Positions 32,846 through 44,411 of a stretch of 64,000 nt of DNA are shown here, in pieces. How positions within the stretch are numbered: position 1 is the stretch's first letter; each line of letters begins with the position of its first letter. The notes beneath the pieces are model-generated. The model was not told where the DNA came from. It worked only from the letters and a program-made list of their open reading frames with translations, and made no database searches. Made by a program: the position numbers and the translations under genes. The stretch spans positions 78,263 through 142,262 of the forward strand of contig JAAOMT010000512.1 of NCBI GenBank assembly GCA_016748015.1, written 5' to 3'. The stretch is from Geosiphon pyriformis (Eukaryota; Glomeromycota; Glomeromycetes; Archaeosporales; Geosiphonaceae).

Positions 32846-35032
32846 TATAATTACAATATATTTAATATTAATAATATTAAAAAAAAATTAAAATTTTTGA
32901 TAATATTTAATATTTTTTAACACAATAAAAAATTATATAAAATAATAATTATTTTTATTACAATTTTTTTAAAAATTAATAAATTGTTTAACAAAAAAAA
33001 TAAAATTATTAACTATAATATTTATTAAAATTATTTTTAAAAACTTAATTATAATATTATAAAATTATGTAAAAAAAATATTTAGTTAATTAGTTTTTGT
33101 TTAAATTAAAATTAAAACCAAAAAATAATAGTAACAATAAAAAATAAAAAAATTTAACAATTTGTTTAAATAATACACAATATTTCAAAAATAATAATTA
33201 AATATTAAAGCAAAAAACTAGTAATAAATTATTATTTTTAATTATATTATTTCTAAAATTGCTTATTTAAACTTAAATATTTAATTTATTACTTGTTTGT
33301 TTTTAAAATTAGAAGGTTTTACATTATTAAAAAGTTTAATTTTATAACAAAAATTAATTTACACTAATATTAACTTTAATTAATTATTAAAAAAAACCAA
33401 ATTAATTATTTGAAAAACCAAAAAATACTAATATTAATTTTTAAAAATGATTTAATAAAATTGTAAAAACAGTAATATTAATGAATAAAATAAGTTTAAA
33501 TTTTAAAATTGTTTTTTTGTTTTTTTTAAACAAATAGTAAACTGTTTTTTTAAAAATTAAATAATATTTAAAAGTAATTTTTTAAAATATTTAATATAAA
33601 TGTTCATAATTTTTTATTTTTTTTAAAAAATATTAAAAAAAAATATAAGCTCTTTATTAAAATGTTTTTTAAAAGTTTTTTTCTGTAATTAATTGAATTA
33701 AATAGGTTTTTACTAAGAAATTAATTAGTAATATTATTGTTTTTTCATATATTAGATTAAATAATATATGTTTTATTGTATTTTATATATTAAATAAAAA
33801 CATTTTATTTTTGTTTAAAATCAATTAAAATTTTAACTAATAATTTACAAAGTATTTTGTTAAAATATTTTACAAATTTATTTGTTTATAAATAATAAAG
33901 TAAAGATAAAAGTTTTTTAATGTTAAATTATTTATAAAATTTTTATATTAAGTTGTTTATAAAGTGTATTTTTTGATTAAATAAAAATTTAATTAGATAT
34001 TTGTGTCTATAAATAATGTTTTTATAAATAAAATTATTATTAATTTTGTATTTACTTTTTAAATGACTTTTATTTTAAATTATTATTATAAATAATTAAT
34101 TAAATTGTTATTTTATAAGTTAATACTTTTAGTTTTAATTATAATTTAAAGATTTTGATTTATTTAAAAGTATTTAATAATAAAGTTTTTTGTATAATAA
34201 ACAAAAATTTAATAATAATAATAAATAATACTAAGTATTTAACGTTTTTAATATAATAACTAATTTATTTTAGTATTTTTTATTTTTTGGTAAACAATCC
34301 TAATTTTTTAATTATGTTTTATGCTATTTTTTGTATTTTTTACCAATTAATTTGACATGATAATTTTAGTACTTTTTTTTTATCAATTAATAAATAAATA
34401 TTAGTATTTTGTTAATAATAATAATTAAAAATTATTGTTTTAATATTGTTAATAATATTATATTAATGCTATCTGTATTAATTTAAGAAGTAATTAAATT
34501 TTAAAAAAATAAGTATAAATTAATAAAAGTTGAATATTAAATAATTTAAATAATAAATTTATTTTAAATAAATATTTTACTTAAAGTACTAAATTTTAAT
34601 TGTTAATATTATTTAATAAAAAATAAATTGAACTTGTTTGTTTTTTTTTATAGCTATTACTATTTGTATTAAATTCAAGTAATTAATATTAACTATTATA
34701 TTATTTTTCGAATTTTGAATTAATTTATTAAAAAATTATACATTAATATTTTTTTAAAAATTTACTTATTATATTTAAACAATTTTTAAACAGCAATTAT
34801 ATTAGCCAAAAACTTTAATATATTATAATTAAAAGTATAAAAATTATTAATTAAATTAAATAAAATTTTATAAAATCTAAAATTAATTATTATTATTAAA
34901 ACCAATATGTTATAAAACTAAAAAAAGTATATAAATACTATTAAAATATGACAAAATGATCACAAAATAAAAATTACAAATAAAATTTACTTAATTGCTT
35001 AATAATTATTTTAAATATTAAAAAATAAATAG
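32846..35032. other. AT-only stretch P (decayed repeat)
   Basis: About 2.2 kb of almost pure A/T with no ORF worth noting. From roughly 33,900 it aligns, inverted, with stretch Q (46.5-47.7 kb); anchors are TTTTTTGTATAATAAACAAA here (about 34,185) against its complement near 47,560, and TTTTAATATTGTTAATAATA (about 34,440) against its complement near 47,270. It is therefore an old duplicated element, not random spacer. Type unknown. Confidence 0.6.
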
Positions 35033-35131
35033 ATGAAACAACATGGTGTTGTAAATTTGATTAGGGACAAAAAACTTAATGTTTCTTGGTATAAAATTAA
35101 AAAACATTTGAATGTTTTGGGTAATAAGCAT
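35033..35131 (+). pseudogene. LINE F, RNase H fragment left of X2
   Basis: Translates to an RNase H C-terminal block (LNVSWYKIKKHLNVLGNKHA) that continues in frame at 45294 (NMLANSATSS) when X2 and one GCAT are removed. The start at 35033 is where the AT-only stretch ends; the rest of the LINE upstream is missing. Confidence 0.8.
35128..35131. repeat. Target-site duplication GCAT of X2 (left copy)
   Basis: GCAT here and GCAT at 45290-45293, immediately outside the X2 LTR ends. The LINE reading frame crosses the site once a single copy is kept. Confidence 0.9.
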
Positions 35132-36006
35132 TGTTACAGATGATTATTTTTGCTGTTGAATTAAATAACAAACCCATAACTTGGTGCTTAAAAGCTACTT
35201 CCGTTGATAATGTTCTATAAGTGTTGTATTTGAAGGTTTTGATGGAGTCTTTTGTATAACAAACAGAGATTCAATAGTGTTGATAGTAGATGTATCTTTC
35301 CAAGAGTTTTCTCAATTTTTTTCTCAGCGTGGTGGCTGGATTTAGTCTGGCAGTCGTGCCCTTTTGGTAAGCTATCTGATAATATATAAAATCCTACCCT
35401 TATTTCTGGGTTTTTTACCAGGCTATTCTTGATGTCAATAATTCAGCACTTAATCTCTTAATCAATTAGTATATAACAACAAAATCAAAGAAAGAAAGAA
35501 AATAAAATAAAATAAAATAAAGAAAATAAAATAAGAAAATAGAGAAAATAAGCCAAGGCAATTTGGTATGTTAATATCTCATCAATAGCCATAATCAAGA
35601 ACTATTGTTCCAGCGTGGTTAAGTATCAATTACTATTAACATGAAGTGTTGATAGTGAAGAGTGGTTTTGAGATATGAAACATTTATTTATTTGATGATT
35701 TGTGTTTCTGGGCTAAGGATTCTGTTGTATCAATTCTGTCTTTTCTGTTTCTAACACTACTGCTATATATACATAATTGAGATCCCTCAATTCCTTGATT
35801 TTTCACAACAGGAATCTTGGAATTCTTGGAATCCTGCGATTCCTATGAGAGGAATTCTGGAATCCTGCAATTCTTCGTCAGAGAATTCTGAAATTCCTGA
35901 AATCCTGCAATTCCTGAGAGGAATCCTGGAATTCCACATTTACTATATCTACTTCTGATTGGCTAATAATCATGCTAATATATTTCCTATATTTCTATGA
36001 GTAATA
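35132..36006 (-). repeat. 3' LTR of X2 (875 bp)
   Basis: TGTTACAG to GAGTAATA (from GTAACA). Contains ATTGG near 35957, a GGAATTC tandem array at about 35810-35937 (units of 40, 32 and 37 bp) and TATATATACATA near 35764, plus both hairpins (about 35580 and 35630). Confidence 0.9.
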
Positions 36007-36019
36007 TTATTCCCTCCTT

Positions 36020-36678
36020 TTAATATTGAGCTCCATCAAAATTCAACTCATTTAATTCCCCCTCTTAAAGTATTTTCTGGATTTCGTTTTTGAGAATTAC
36101 TTGTGTTATTTGGGTTTATAATTCTTTAAATTGAGCATTGGTGATCTTTTCTAATTGATTACTGGTAACCATATCCATTGCTTTGCTACACAATATTTCT
36201 GGTCTATTCTGAAATGCTATGTGTATTTGGTATATGGCTCGGGCCTGTGTGGCTAAGTTGTTCTTTCTCACAAAATGTTCTAATTGTTTTAGTATTCTTT
36301 TGTTGAATAATTGCTTTGTTTTATTTGTATATAGATTCTGGATATTTATGTGTTGCTCTAAGTAAAAGTAACAATAATTTCTTGAAAATTGTTGTATCCA
36401 CCAATTCCAAGTTTCTTTAGTCAACTCTTGATATAGTGCCTCTTTTGTTGACTCTTTTATTGCTAATTTTACTTTTACAATGATTTTGTTTACTGTATTT
36501 TCAGTTTTTTTTTTGTTCTGAGTTGTAATGTCTTTCTAGTATCTTGATATCGAATGGTTTGTTGATTGATTGTAATCTCCATTTCCTGGTGTTGGATTAA
36601 TTGAAAGAGTTGTTGTGCTAGTGAGTGAATATTGTCTGTAATTTCCATTTTTCTGATATTTTCTATTGCGTCTATCAT
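36020..36678 (-). pseudogene. Third ORF of X2 (about 219 codons)
   Basis: ATG at 36678 (MIDAIENIRKMEITDNIHSL) follows the pol stop (TGA at about 36705-36710, TAA in X1 at the same codon). One frameshift lies near 36450. The second part is WNWWIQQFSRNYCYFYLEQH through QLEKITNAQFKEL, and the TAA stop overlaps the polypurine tract (36007-36022). Gln-rich N-terminal helix, no signal peptide or membrane span. Function unknown. Confidence 0.7.
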
Positions 36679-36739
36679 GTTTTTATATATTCTTTTGCTA
36701 AATCAATTTAACGTGTTGTTGCTGATAATAATGATTGGT

Positions 36740-37860
36740 TCCAGATCTCATGAAATCTCATCTGGCTGAACTAGTATTCTCTACTCCTAATTGGAGAATA
36801 TTACTGGTAGATGGTAGTGTGATGTTGTGATATGGTTTCAGTTGATCTCCATGTGCTGCTTTGGTTAAAATTTTGTTATCCAATCTTAATTTGTAAGCTC
36901 CATTTCCTAGAATTTCTTCTATGTGAAATGGTCTGTCCCATTTGGGGTCAAATTTTCCACTCCATTGTTTTTCCACTTTGGTACAATGTAGTAATACTCT
37001 GTCTTCAATCTTGAATTCAACTGGTTTGTCTGGTAGTTGATTATCATGTCTTTCTTTCTGTTTTTCTTGTGACTTTTAAATATTATCAGCTGCTTTTCTT
37101 CATTTGTTTTCTAATGTTTCTATTAAGTCATATGTTCTTCTCAACAATGTTTCTTGAAAATTTTCTTCTGTTATTGGTTCAGCTGAATATGTATTAATTT
37201 CTCTTTCTACTGGTAATATTGCTGTTCTCTCATACACTAATTCAAATGATGTTGCTTGTGTAGTATCTTGTTTTATTGTTCGATAAGCAAATAGTACTGA
37301 TGGTATGAACAAATCCCAATCATTCTGGTTTTCTTGGCTGAGCTTAGCTATTGCTTTACACAATGTTCTGTTGAATCTTTTTACTAATCTGTTGGTTTGT
37401 GGATGGTATAGTAATGATAATGGTCTCTTGATTCCGAATCTTTGGCTCAATTCTGTTAATGTTCTGTTCACAAAATGAGTTCTTTGGTCTGATAATAGTT
37501 CTTTTGGACATCCATGTCGACAAATCAAATCCTGATGAATGAATTCGGCAATGGATTTTGCATCCACTCTTTGAATTGCTTTCGCCTTTGGCTATTTAGT
37601 GAGATAGTCCATAGCTACTACTATGTATCTGTTTCTTCTGCTAGTGATTGTTAATGGTCTGACTAAATCAATTCCAATATGGTCAAATGGTTGTCCCACT
37701 TTGATTGGTCTTAATGGTTCACTGGGTTTCATACCTTTTTTTCACTGACAGGCATCACAATTTTAAACATATTGAATAATGTCTGGATACATTGATGGTC
37801 AATAGTATCTTTTTCTGGTTCTTTCCATGGTTGCTTCTTTATGAAAATGTCCTGCTGTTG
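36740..37860 (-). pseudogene. Integrase of X2
   Basis: The first catalytic Asp is intact (HIGIDLVRP near 37668), as are LSDQRTHFVN and the Glu block (RLVKRFNRT, where X1 has GLVERFN, so the catalytic Glu is Lys here). The intact stretch is 37100-37567. The end is the GPY/F-like DPKWDRPFHIEEILGNGAY (36758-36976). The zinc finger region near 37740-37850 keeps GHFHKE. Confidence 0.8.
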
Positions 37861-38199
37861 GATTTGAGTACATGTTGAATAATATTGTCTCTTTTTCTGG
37901 CTCTGTAATTACTTTGGTTGGTTAATCTGAATCTTTTCTATTTTTCTGATAAAGTATATTTTGGTGAGTGATAAAATATTTTGATTGTTGTTTGATACTC
38001 TTTTGTTCCGTTTGAGATAAATTCTCCTTGAACTGTTGAGTGTTTATATAATATTGAAGTTGTTAATATTTTTGTATGTTCATCTTTTGTTATATTTTCA
38101 TTGGTATTGTTCTGGTTTTGTTATATTTTTGTGTTAAAATGTTCTTAGATTTGTCTCATTTGTGACAAACCGTCAACATTTCCGTTGTCTTTTCTTTTT

Positions 38200-38678
38200 T
38201 TATAGTGTATAGTATAAGTATATCATGATAGTGCCATTTTCTATCTGGATTGGCAGCTGTCATCAAATTCTTGCTTTTGAAATAATGTTAACTCTTTATG
38301 ATCCATGTATATATCAAACTTTTGGCTCAAGTATTCATTCCACTTTATAACTGTCCAATAGATTGCTAAATGTTCTAATTCGGGTGTTTCATAGTTCTTT
38401 TCAGCTAGTGTTAGACCTCAGCTGGCATATGCTACTGGATGTTTTCTGCTGTCTGGTTCCTTCTGAGATAGTACTGCTCCCAATGCTTAGCCGGATGCAT
38501 CAGTGGTGATGATGAATGGTTTGTTATGATCTGAGTAGATCAGTACTGGAGCTTGAATGAGCTTTCTTTTCAGAATATCAAAAGCTTCTTGTTGACTTTC
38601 TGTCCATTCATATTTGGTATTCTTGGTTTGCAGATTATTGAGTGGTTGAGCTATCTTTGAAAAGTTCTTTATAAAGCG
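38200..38678 (-). pseudogene. RNase H of X2
   Basis: TKNTKYEWTESQQEAFDIL leads into the RNase H fold; the first Asp block (IITTDASG near 38500) and EHLAIYWTVIKW near 38350 are recognisable. At least three stops and a frameshift relative to the RT frame. Confidence 0.65.
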
Positions 38679-39269
38679 TCAATAGTAGCTTGTGAATCCC
38701 AAGAATGATTTCAATTCAGTTACATTAGTTAATACTGGAAAGTTCTTTACTATTTCTATTTTCTCTGGATCCATTTTGATGCTGTCTTTGCTGACTATGT
38801 ATCCCAAGAATTTTAGTTCTGTCTTGCCAAAGAAGCACTTTGTTGCATTTAACTTTAGTCCTGCTCTTCTCAGTCTTTCGAACACTTGTTGAAGATAATG
38901 AAGATGATCATCAAATGTTTTTGAGAATACGTTAGTGTCATCCAAGTATACAACTACTGATTTCTACAATAAGCCAGTATAAACAATTTTCATTAGCCAT
39001 TAGAAAGTGGCTGGTGCATTGGTTAAACCGAATGGCATTATTTCAAATTCAAAATTCCCTTCTCTCGTGGTAAATGCCATCTTCTCTTTGTCGGCTGGAT
39101 CTATGGCTACTTGCCAGTAACCACTGTTTAAGTCTAATGTTGAGAACCATTTGTTCTCACTAAAAACATCGAATAGTTCTTGTATCCGTGGAGTTAGATA
39201 GCTGTTTTCATAAGTTACATTATTTAGTTTTCTGTAGTCCACACAAAATCAGATCTTTCCATTCTTCTT
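38679..39269 (-). pseudogene. Reverse transcriptase of X2
   Basis: FSTLDLNSGYWQVAIDPAD, FEIMPFGLTNAPATF and an intact YLDD (VVYLDDTNVFS) are seen, then LKLNATKCFFGKTELKFLGY. Stops at 39243-39269 (TGA from CGA), just after 39000 (TAA from CAA) and near 38965 (TAG from TGG) divide it. Same frame as the upstream dUTPase ORF. Confidence 0.9.
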
Positions 39270-40349
39270 TCAGACAAGTACTACTGGTAATGACCATGGG
39301 TTTATTGATGGCTGAATTAACTCATTGTCAAGCATCCAGTTGATCTCTTGATAGATGATTTCATGACTGGCTGGTGGTACTCTGTATGCTCGCTGTTTGA
39401 TGAGCATTGCATTTCCAGTATTGATCTGATGCTGGATGATGTCAGTTCGGCCAAATTTATTTTCACTGGCAAAAATGTCATTGAACTGGTTGAGCAACAT
39501 CTTGAGTTGCATACATTGGAGTGGATCTAAGTTTTCCATGTTCATTTGGTCCAATTGTTCTGGTTGGAGCAAATAACATTCACTTCGTCCATATATTGTT
39601 TGTGATATGATATCAACATATTCACAAAGTTGTGGAAAGTCTGGAATGGGGTTTGGTGGTTGATCCTCCATTTCAGTGTTTAAGTATCCAATAATAGTTC
39701 TGGCTGGTATTTCTATAACATTTTCTGTATTGTTGTAGATGGGAATTTTGATATGGCTATAATCTTTGGCTGGTATGTGGAGATTGATAAGTCCAATTTC
39801 TCCTGATTCACAAAGACTGGCTTCTGCTTCAAAAATTTGTGCTTGGTCTTTTTCCTTCCTTTCTATTGCTAGCATGTACTGGTTATATAGTGAAATGGAA
39901 ATAGCTTGACCGGTTGAGATAATTTTTCCTTGGCCAACAATTTTTTCCTCTGCCATATTAACTGGTATATCTATTCTACCCATTGATCCGAATTCCTGTA
40001 TTCTTTTTGCTGTTATTCCTAATTCCTCCCTCTTTCCTACTGATACTAACTGAGCTATTCTAACCAGAGGCAGGAATATTGCCTGTGCTATTTTTTTGTT
40101 GGGCTCTATTATATAGACTTTTTCTGAGTCATTTTGTAGCATAGTAATGATATTTCCTACATATTCTGTGTCAATTATTCCTCCTCTTATATTAATCCCT
40201 CTTTTTGCTAAACTACTCCTGGATGCTAATTGAACCATTGTTGTTGCCGGAATTTCTAGTGCTATTTTCAGATCAATGCAAATGTGTGAATGTGATTCCA
40301 ATTTGATGGCTTCTGTTCCCAGATATTTCAGATCAAATCCTGCATCCAT
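39270..40349 (-). pseudogene. dUTPase domain and RT N-terminus of X2 (360-codon open frame)
   Basis: The longest open stretch in the window's retroelements. It starts inside dUTPase motif 1 (DAGFDLKY), then motif 2 (LASRSSLAKRG), motif 3 (RGGIIDTEYVGNI, catalytic Asp kept), motif 4 (KKIAQAIFLPL) and motif 5 (IQEFGSMGRID, Gly to Glu and Thr to Met against consensus). A linker of unknown fold follows, then the start of RT (SLPVVLV). Part of the Gag-Pol polyprotein, not a free-standing host gene. The open frame suggests slower decay, but flanking stops make expression of the whole unlikely. Confidence 0.9.
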
Positions 40350-41300
40350 ATTGTGTACGCATTCTGGCCTAATACCTTCATTATTATCACTAAACTATTT
40401 CAGTTCTTGTTCCTTGGTGAGGTCAGGAAGCACGATATATTGTTCATAACTTGAGTCAGAGTTTGAATCTGAATTGATATTGTTGTCATTGTCATTGCTG
40501 TTTTGAATGGAACTGGAACCATTATTCTCATCATCATTGTTGTCAGAGTTTGAATCAGGATTGAGCAGCAATTCCAACTCTGATGTGCAGCTGCTGATTG
40601 ATTCTTCCTCTTCGGGGATCGTGTAGATCATGCATGGTGGTGGATTGTAAATGAGGTCACAATTGTCACAATATTCAAAGTTACTGAGAATTAAACAATG
40701 GCAACACAGTCTTGTATTCAATTGTGCTAGCCATTGTTCTTGTTTTTTTCTAGTGAGTGCCAAGTTTTGGTAGTGTTCATGGAACTCTTCTGGTTCCAGA
40801 AAATTTATGACTGGTTCTGCATCCCAGTCAAGCCCAATGGGTTCTGGTGGGTTGTTTTTAATTGTCCTAATTTCTTCTGATGACGCGCCTTCAATTTTGG
40901 CGGTTGCCATCTGCCATAATTCATTGTCATCATGTGGACAACTGTTCAATTGCTGTATAGCTCTTCTCCAGGCGGCTTCTATGGGTGTTCTTTTTTCGAT
41001 CCAGTTGCTGATAAGGATCGTGTATTGGCAGGACACATTGTACGTTCCTCCTCTTTCCAGAATGTTGTTCCATATTTCTTTATCTAGCAGGATCTTGTTA
41101 CAAGCAAAACAAGGTTGGCTATCCCATTTTCCTTGCCTCTTTGGTCATCCAAAGTGTTCGAGTAAGCATAAATAACAGTAAAACTTTGTTGCGGTGTGGT
41201 ATTTCTCATTGTTGCCACAGCATGTGCCCATTGATGACAGTTTCTTGCCACAATTGATGCACACAAGCCTTGGCCGTCAATAATTGGATTGTTGTGGAGT
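40350..41300 (-). pseudogene. Cys-rich (CxxC) module of X2
   Basis: CINCGKKL, CYLCLLEHFG, CFACNKIL, then VSCQY with the first Cys of the fourth pair changed to Tyr, helical AAWRRAIQQLNSCPHDDN, and the second cluster CCHCLILSNFEYCDNC (C-x2-C-x8-C-x2-C), clearest in this copy. An acidic Ser/Asn-rich linker follows and leads to the dUTPase. One frame apart from a stop near 41150. Confidence 0.75.
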
Positions 41301-41420
41301 GTGGTGGGTGTAGGAATTATAAATGGCGGTGGTTGGTGGTGTTCTTTCTTTCTTTTCTTTTCCTTTTCCTTTATCTTCATTCCATTCTCAACTGGAGGCT
41401 TCTTCTTGTTCATTGTCAGT

Positions 41421-42020
41421 TCAAGTCAGATTGTCGGTTTCCCAGATAAGTTCGTTTGTCTGCTTTCTTTTCCCATTGTCATCCCAAGAGAGTATTGGTG
41501 GCAGCTTGTTGTGTTCTTTGTCAGCCCACAACACTTGGTAGGCTTCCCAAATAGGTTTTGGTTTTTCTTCCTTGAAGTTGATTAGTGGTGCCATGGTGTT
41601 GGTAACCTTGAAGTGGTCATACATTGCTAGTATGCATGTGTGTCGCCCATTCTGGCTGAGTTGAAGCTCTTGTGTATTCCAGTCCAGAATAGTGTTTGTC
41701 TTGGACAGCCAGTCATTACCAATTAGAGCTTGGTATTGGGTGGCTTCCATAACAAGTACTTTGATTGGTACTATGATGCCGTTAATTTTGATTAGTAAGT
41801 TATCGATTTCACCGATTGGAGTTTTGGTCGCTCCATTAGCCGTAATGATTCTGGCACTAGCAGCTCGATCAACTTGGCAACTTAATTGATCCATAAGTTG
41901 TCATGTGATGATGCTGTCTGCTAAACCACTGTCAAAAATTAGTTTGATGTGATGACCATCAATTTTTGCATCAGTGTACATGGCAGTAATTGGCTTTTTT
42001 TTCAGTGCGGCTCCACTAAA
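41421..42020 (-). pseudogene. Aspartic protease of X2
   Basis: KPITAMYTDAKIDG, active site LIFDSGLADS (Asp-Ser-Gly kept, the following Gly changed to Asp), a TGA at about 41898, then RIITANGATKTPIGEIDN and YQALIGNDWLSK. Lies in the same frame as gag and RT. Confidence 0.8.
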
Positions 42021-42599
42021 TAATGGCATGTTTGACAGTTCCTCGAGTTTGAATGGAAAAATAGCATCCAGTGATTCATTGTTAGTGACTGTTGCTGGCA
42101 GAATATTGCTAGTACATGTTTGTTGTTTTTGGGTGGGTTCTTGGTTGCTGGGTGAGGCATCTTCTGGGGTAACCAGGAGACTTAAATAGTTCTGGAAATT
42201 TGGGTTTTGGGGATTCCCAGCATCTGAATTCCATTGATGAGATCCTGTTTGACTGAAAGGGCTGGGGATTGGCTGATAAACTACTATCGACAATCTCCAG
42301 TTTTGCTGTGTGATTCTCGGCCTTTGGATTCCACTGGCCAGTAAGTTTTGTGGTGGGGTCTGAATTGTTTGGGGTTGATAGATTGTTGGCGGTTGTGGTT
42401 GATACATTACCTGTGGCTGTTGCTGATAAATTGGGGCTGTTGGTTGATAAATTGGCACTTGATATACTGGTGGTTGATAAATCAATTGTTGTGTCATTGG
42501 CAGGTAAGTAGTTTGATATTGTGTTGAGTTTGATTGATGATTCAGAGTTGAGAACTGGCAATCGGGGTTTTGATATTGATTCCCCAATCATTGGTTATT

Positions 42600-44349
42600 T
42601 AAACACTGGCAGCAGTCGATTTGAATATGTTCTTGTTTACCACAATAGTGGCAAATACATGTTTTCTGTTGCTATTGTTGATTGGTTGATGAAGATAGAC
42701 GTAATTGATTTTGGCCACAAGTAGAGTTTCCTTGATTGTTGTGTCATTGTGGAGACTGATAAATGGTGTGATTGTCAGCTAAATATCCTTCTAATCTCTT
42801 ATTAATTGTTTCACTGAACTTCTCTAATTTGGAATCCAATTCAGACAATCCATTCATTACTAGATTAATGGCTTGGGCATGATTGGCCTCTGACTCAGCA
42901 GATTCAAAATCTCTGGCATGTGTGACTACATCTTGAAGTGTGCCTGGATGCAATGGATGTACATGTTGCAAGATGCTGCTGTACAGACCATGGATAAACT
43001 GGTTGAGGATCTGTGGTGCTGTGAAATAGTTAACGTCAATTGCTTGAATTTGGTGCAGATTTTGATAAAAGCATCTTAGGTAAATGGTGACTGCTTTAGT
43101 TTCTCTTTGTTTTATGGTGGTGAACGTGTTGATTAGGTGATTGATGCTGTTATTGTTGCTGAAGTATCTTAGGAATTCCACTTTGAAGGCATCAAAATCT
43201 TGTGATTTATTAATCAAGCTCTGGTACCATGAATTGGTGGTATCTTTAAGAAAGTAGAGAATGGCTTGCATTGCTCGGGTGTCATTCCATCCATTAGCTG
43301 CAATGGCTTTTTCTATATCATTTAGCCATACTTGAACATTGTCCTCTTCGCTGGTAAAGTTGTCAAGTTTTGCGATTGGTGTGTAGGTCATTGGATCTAA
43401 GTTGAGTGGTTGTGGTGGCTGTTGCTAGAGTTGTTGAAGAGGTAACAGTTGTTGGGGTGGTACTTGAGATAGTTGAATTGGCTCACCAATAGGCTCAATT
43501 AGTGGTTGATTGATAACAATAACTGGAGGTAGGTTTTGCTGATGAATTAACTCAGGGTTTTGATTTCTTTGATTTGGCGGGGTTTGAATATTCGGCATTT
43601 TGATTTCCAAATTTTCTAAATGTTGCTGAGTTTGAATGTTCGGGTTTTCTAGGATTGGGTTTTGGTAATTAAATTCCTGATTTTTTTTTTTTTTTTCTTC
43701 TGATTCAGTAATTTTCTAGGGACTGATGGTTCTGAAATCTGGCTGATGAGGCAGGGATCGAAATCCTGATGGTGTTGGCAATCTTGATTTAAATCCTTCA
43801 AAATAATCACCATATGCTTCTAATAGTTCATTTTTTTTTGTTTACTCTAAAATGCGATTCTTGCTAGTGGCGTCTTTGTACTAGTGAACGCATCTGCTGA
43901 TGTGATGTTGATGGTACTTCTGGGCGTGTAATAGTATGATAAATATATCAGAGATTCGATTCTTTGTTTCTTCCAGTTAGGAATTTGTATTCCTTTAGAT
44001 GTTACTGCTGGTGTCTGTAGTCTTTCTTTGCCTTGTCCTGATAAGTAATAGAGAATGTTCTTTGTGTATATCTTTCAATTTCTTGGTTGATTTCTCTGAT
44101 GATGGGTGCAAAGCTGTGATTTCTTGGTAAGTTGGTGTGTTGGATTAGTTCCAAATAGAAATTTTCTCTTGCTGATTCAATGTCAACTGGTCTTCTTAGA
44201 AAATTGGTGATTTTTTTGTTGATGTAGAAGTTGAAAGCTGATTCTGCTGGGTAATGGTTGTTGTTTAGGCCTAGCTGCTGGCTGTACTGTTAAAATAAAG
44301 ATTTCATGAATCCTAAATGGTTTGTCCCTATTATTTCTGATTCTGCCAT
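42600..44349 (-). pseudogene. Gag of X2 with CCHC zinc knuckle
   Basis: ATG at 44349 (MAESEIIGTNHLGF, X1 has GTG), stop within about 20 codons and a frameshift before 43610. The Retrotrans_gag core is open over 215 codons (42744-43391: KLDNFTSEEDNVQVWLND onward). The knuckle near 42640 reads CHYCGKQEHIQIDC, an intact C-x2-C-x4-H-x4-C. Confidence 0.85.
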
Positions 44350-44392
44350 TTTTGGTTTGGTGTTGTCGGTGCTGGTTCTTTGTAAGATTATA

Positions 44393-44409
44393 CTTTACAG
44401 GAAGCACCA
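44393..44409 (-). other. Primer-binding site of X2
   Basis: Minus strand TGGTGCTTCCTGTAAAG, two bases inside the LTR end. Complementary tRNA 3' end would be GGAAGCACCA. Confidence 0.6.
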
Positions 44410-44411
44410 AA

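Noticed and set aside
32846-35032. Mitochondrial or organellar insertion to explain the AT-only stretch
   Set aside because: No organellar coding or RNA gene seen, and its homologue Q lies inverted nearby, so a decayed repeat fits better.
39270-40349. Free-standing host dUTPase gene
   Set aside because: Frame and neighbours show it is part of a retroelement Gag-Pol between LTRs; the same domain occupies the same place in three other copies.
41084-41413. 110-codon minus-strand ORF in X2
   Set aside because: Overlaps the Cys-rich module in a different frame; the CxxC pairs belong to the frame shared with RT and gag.
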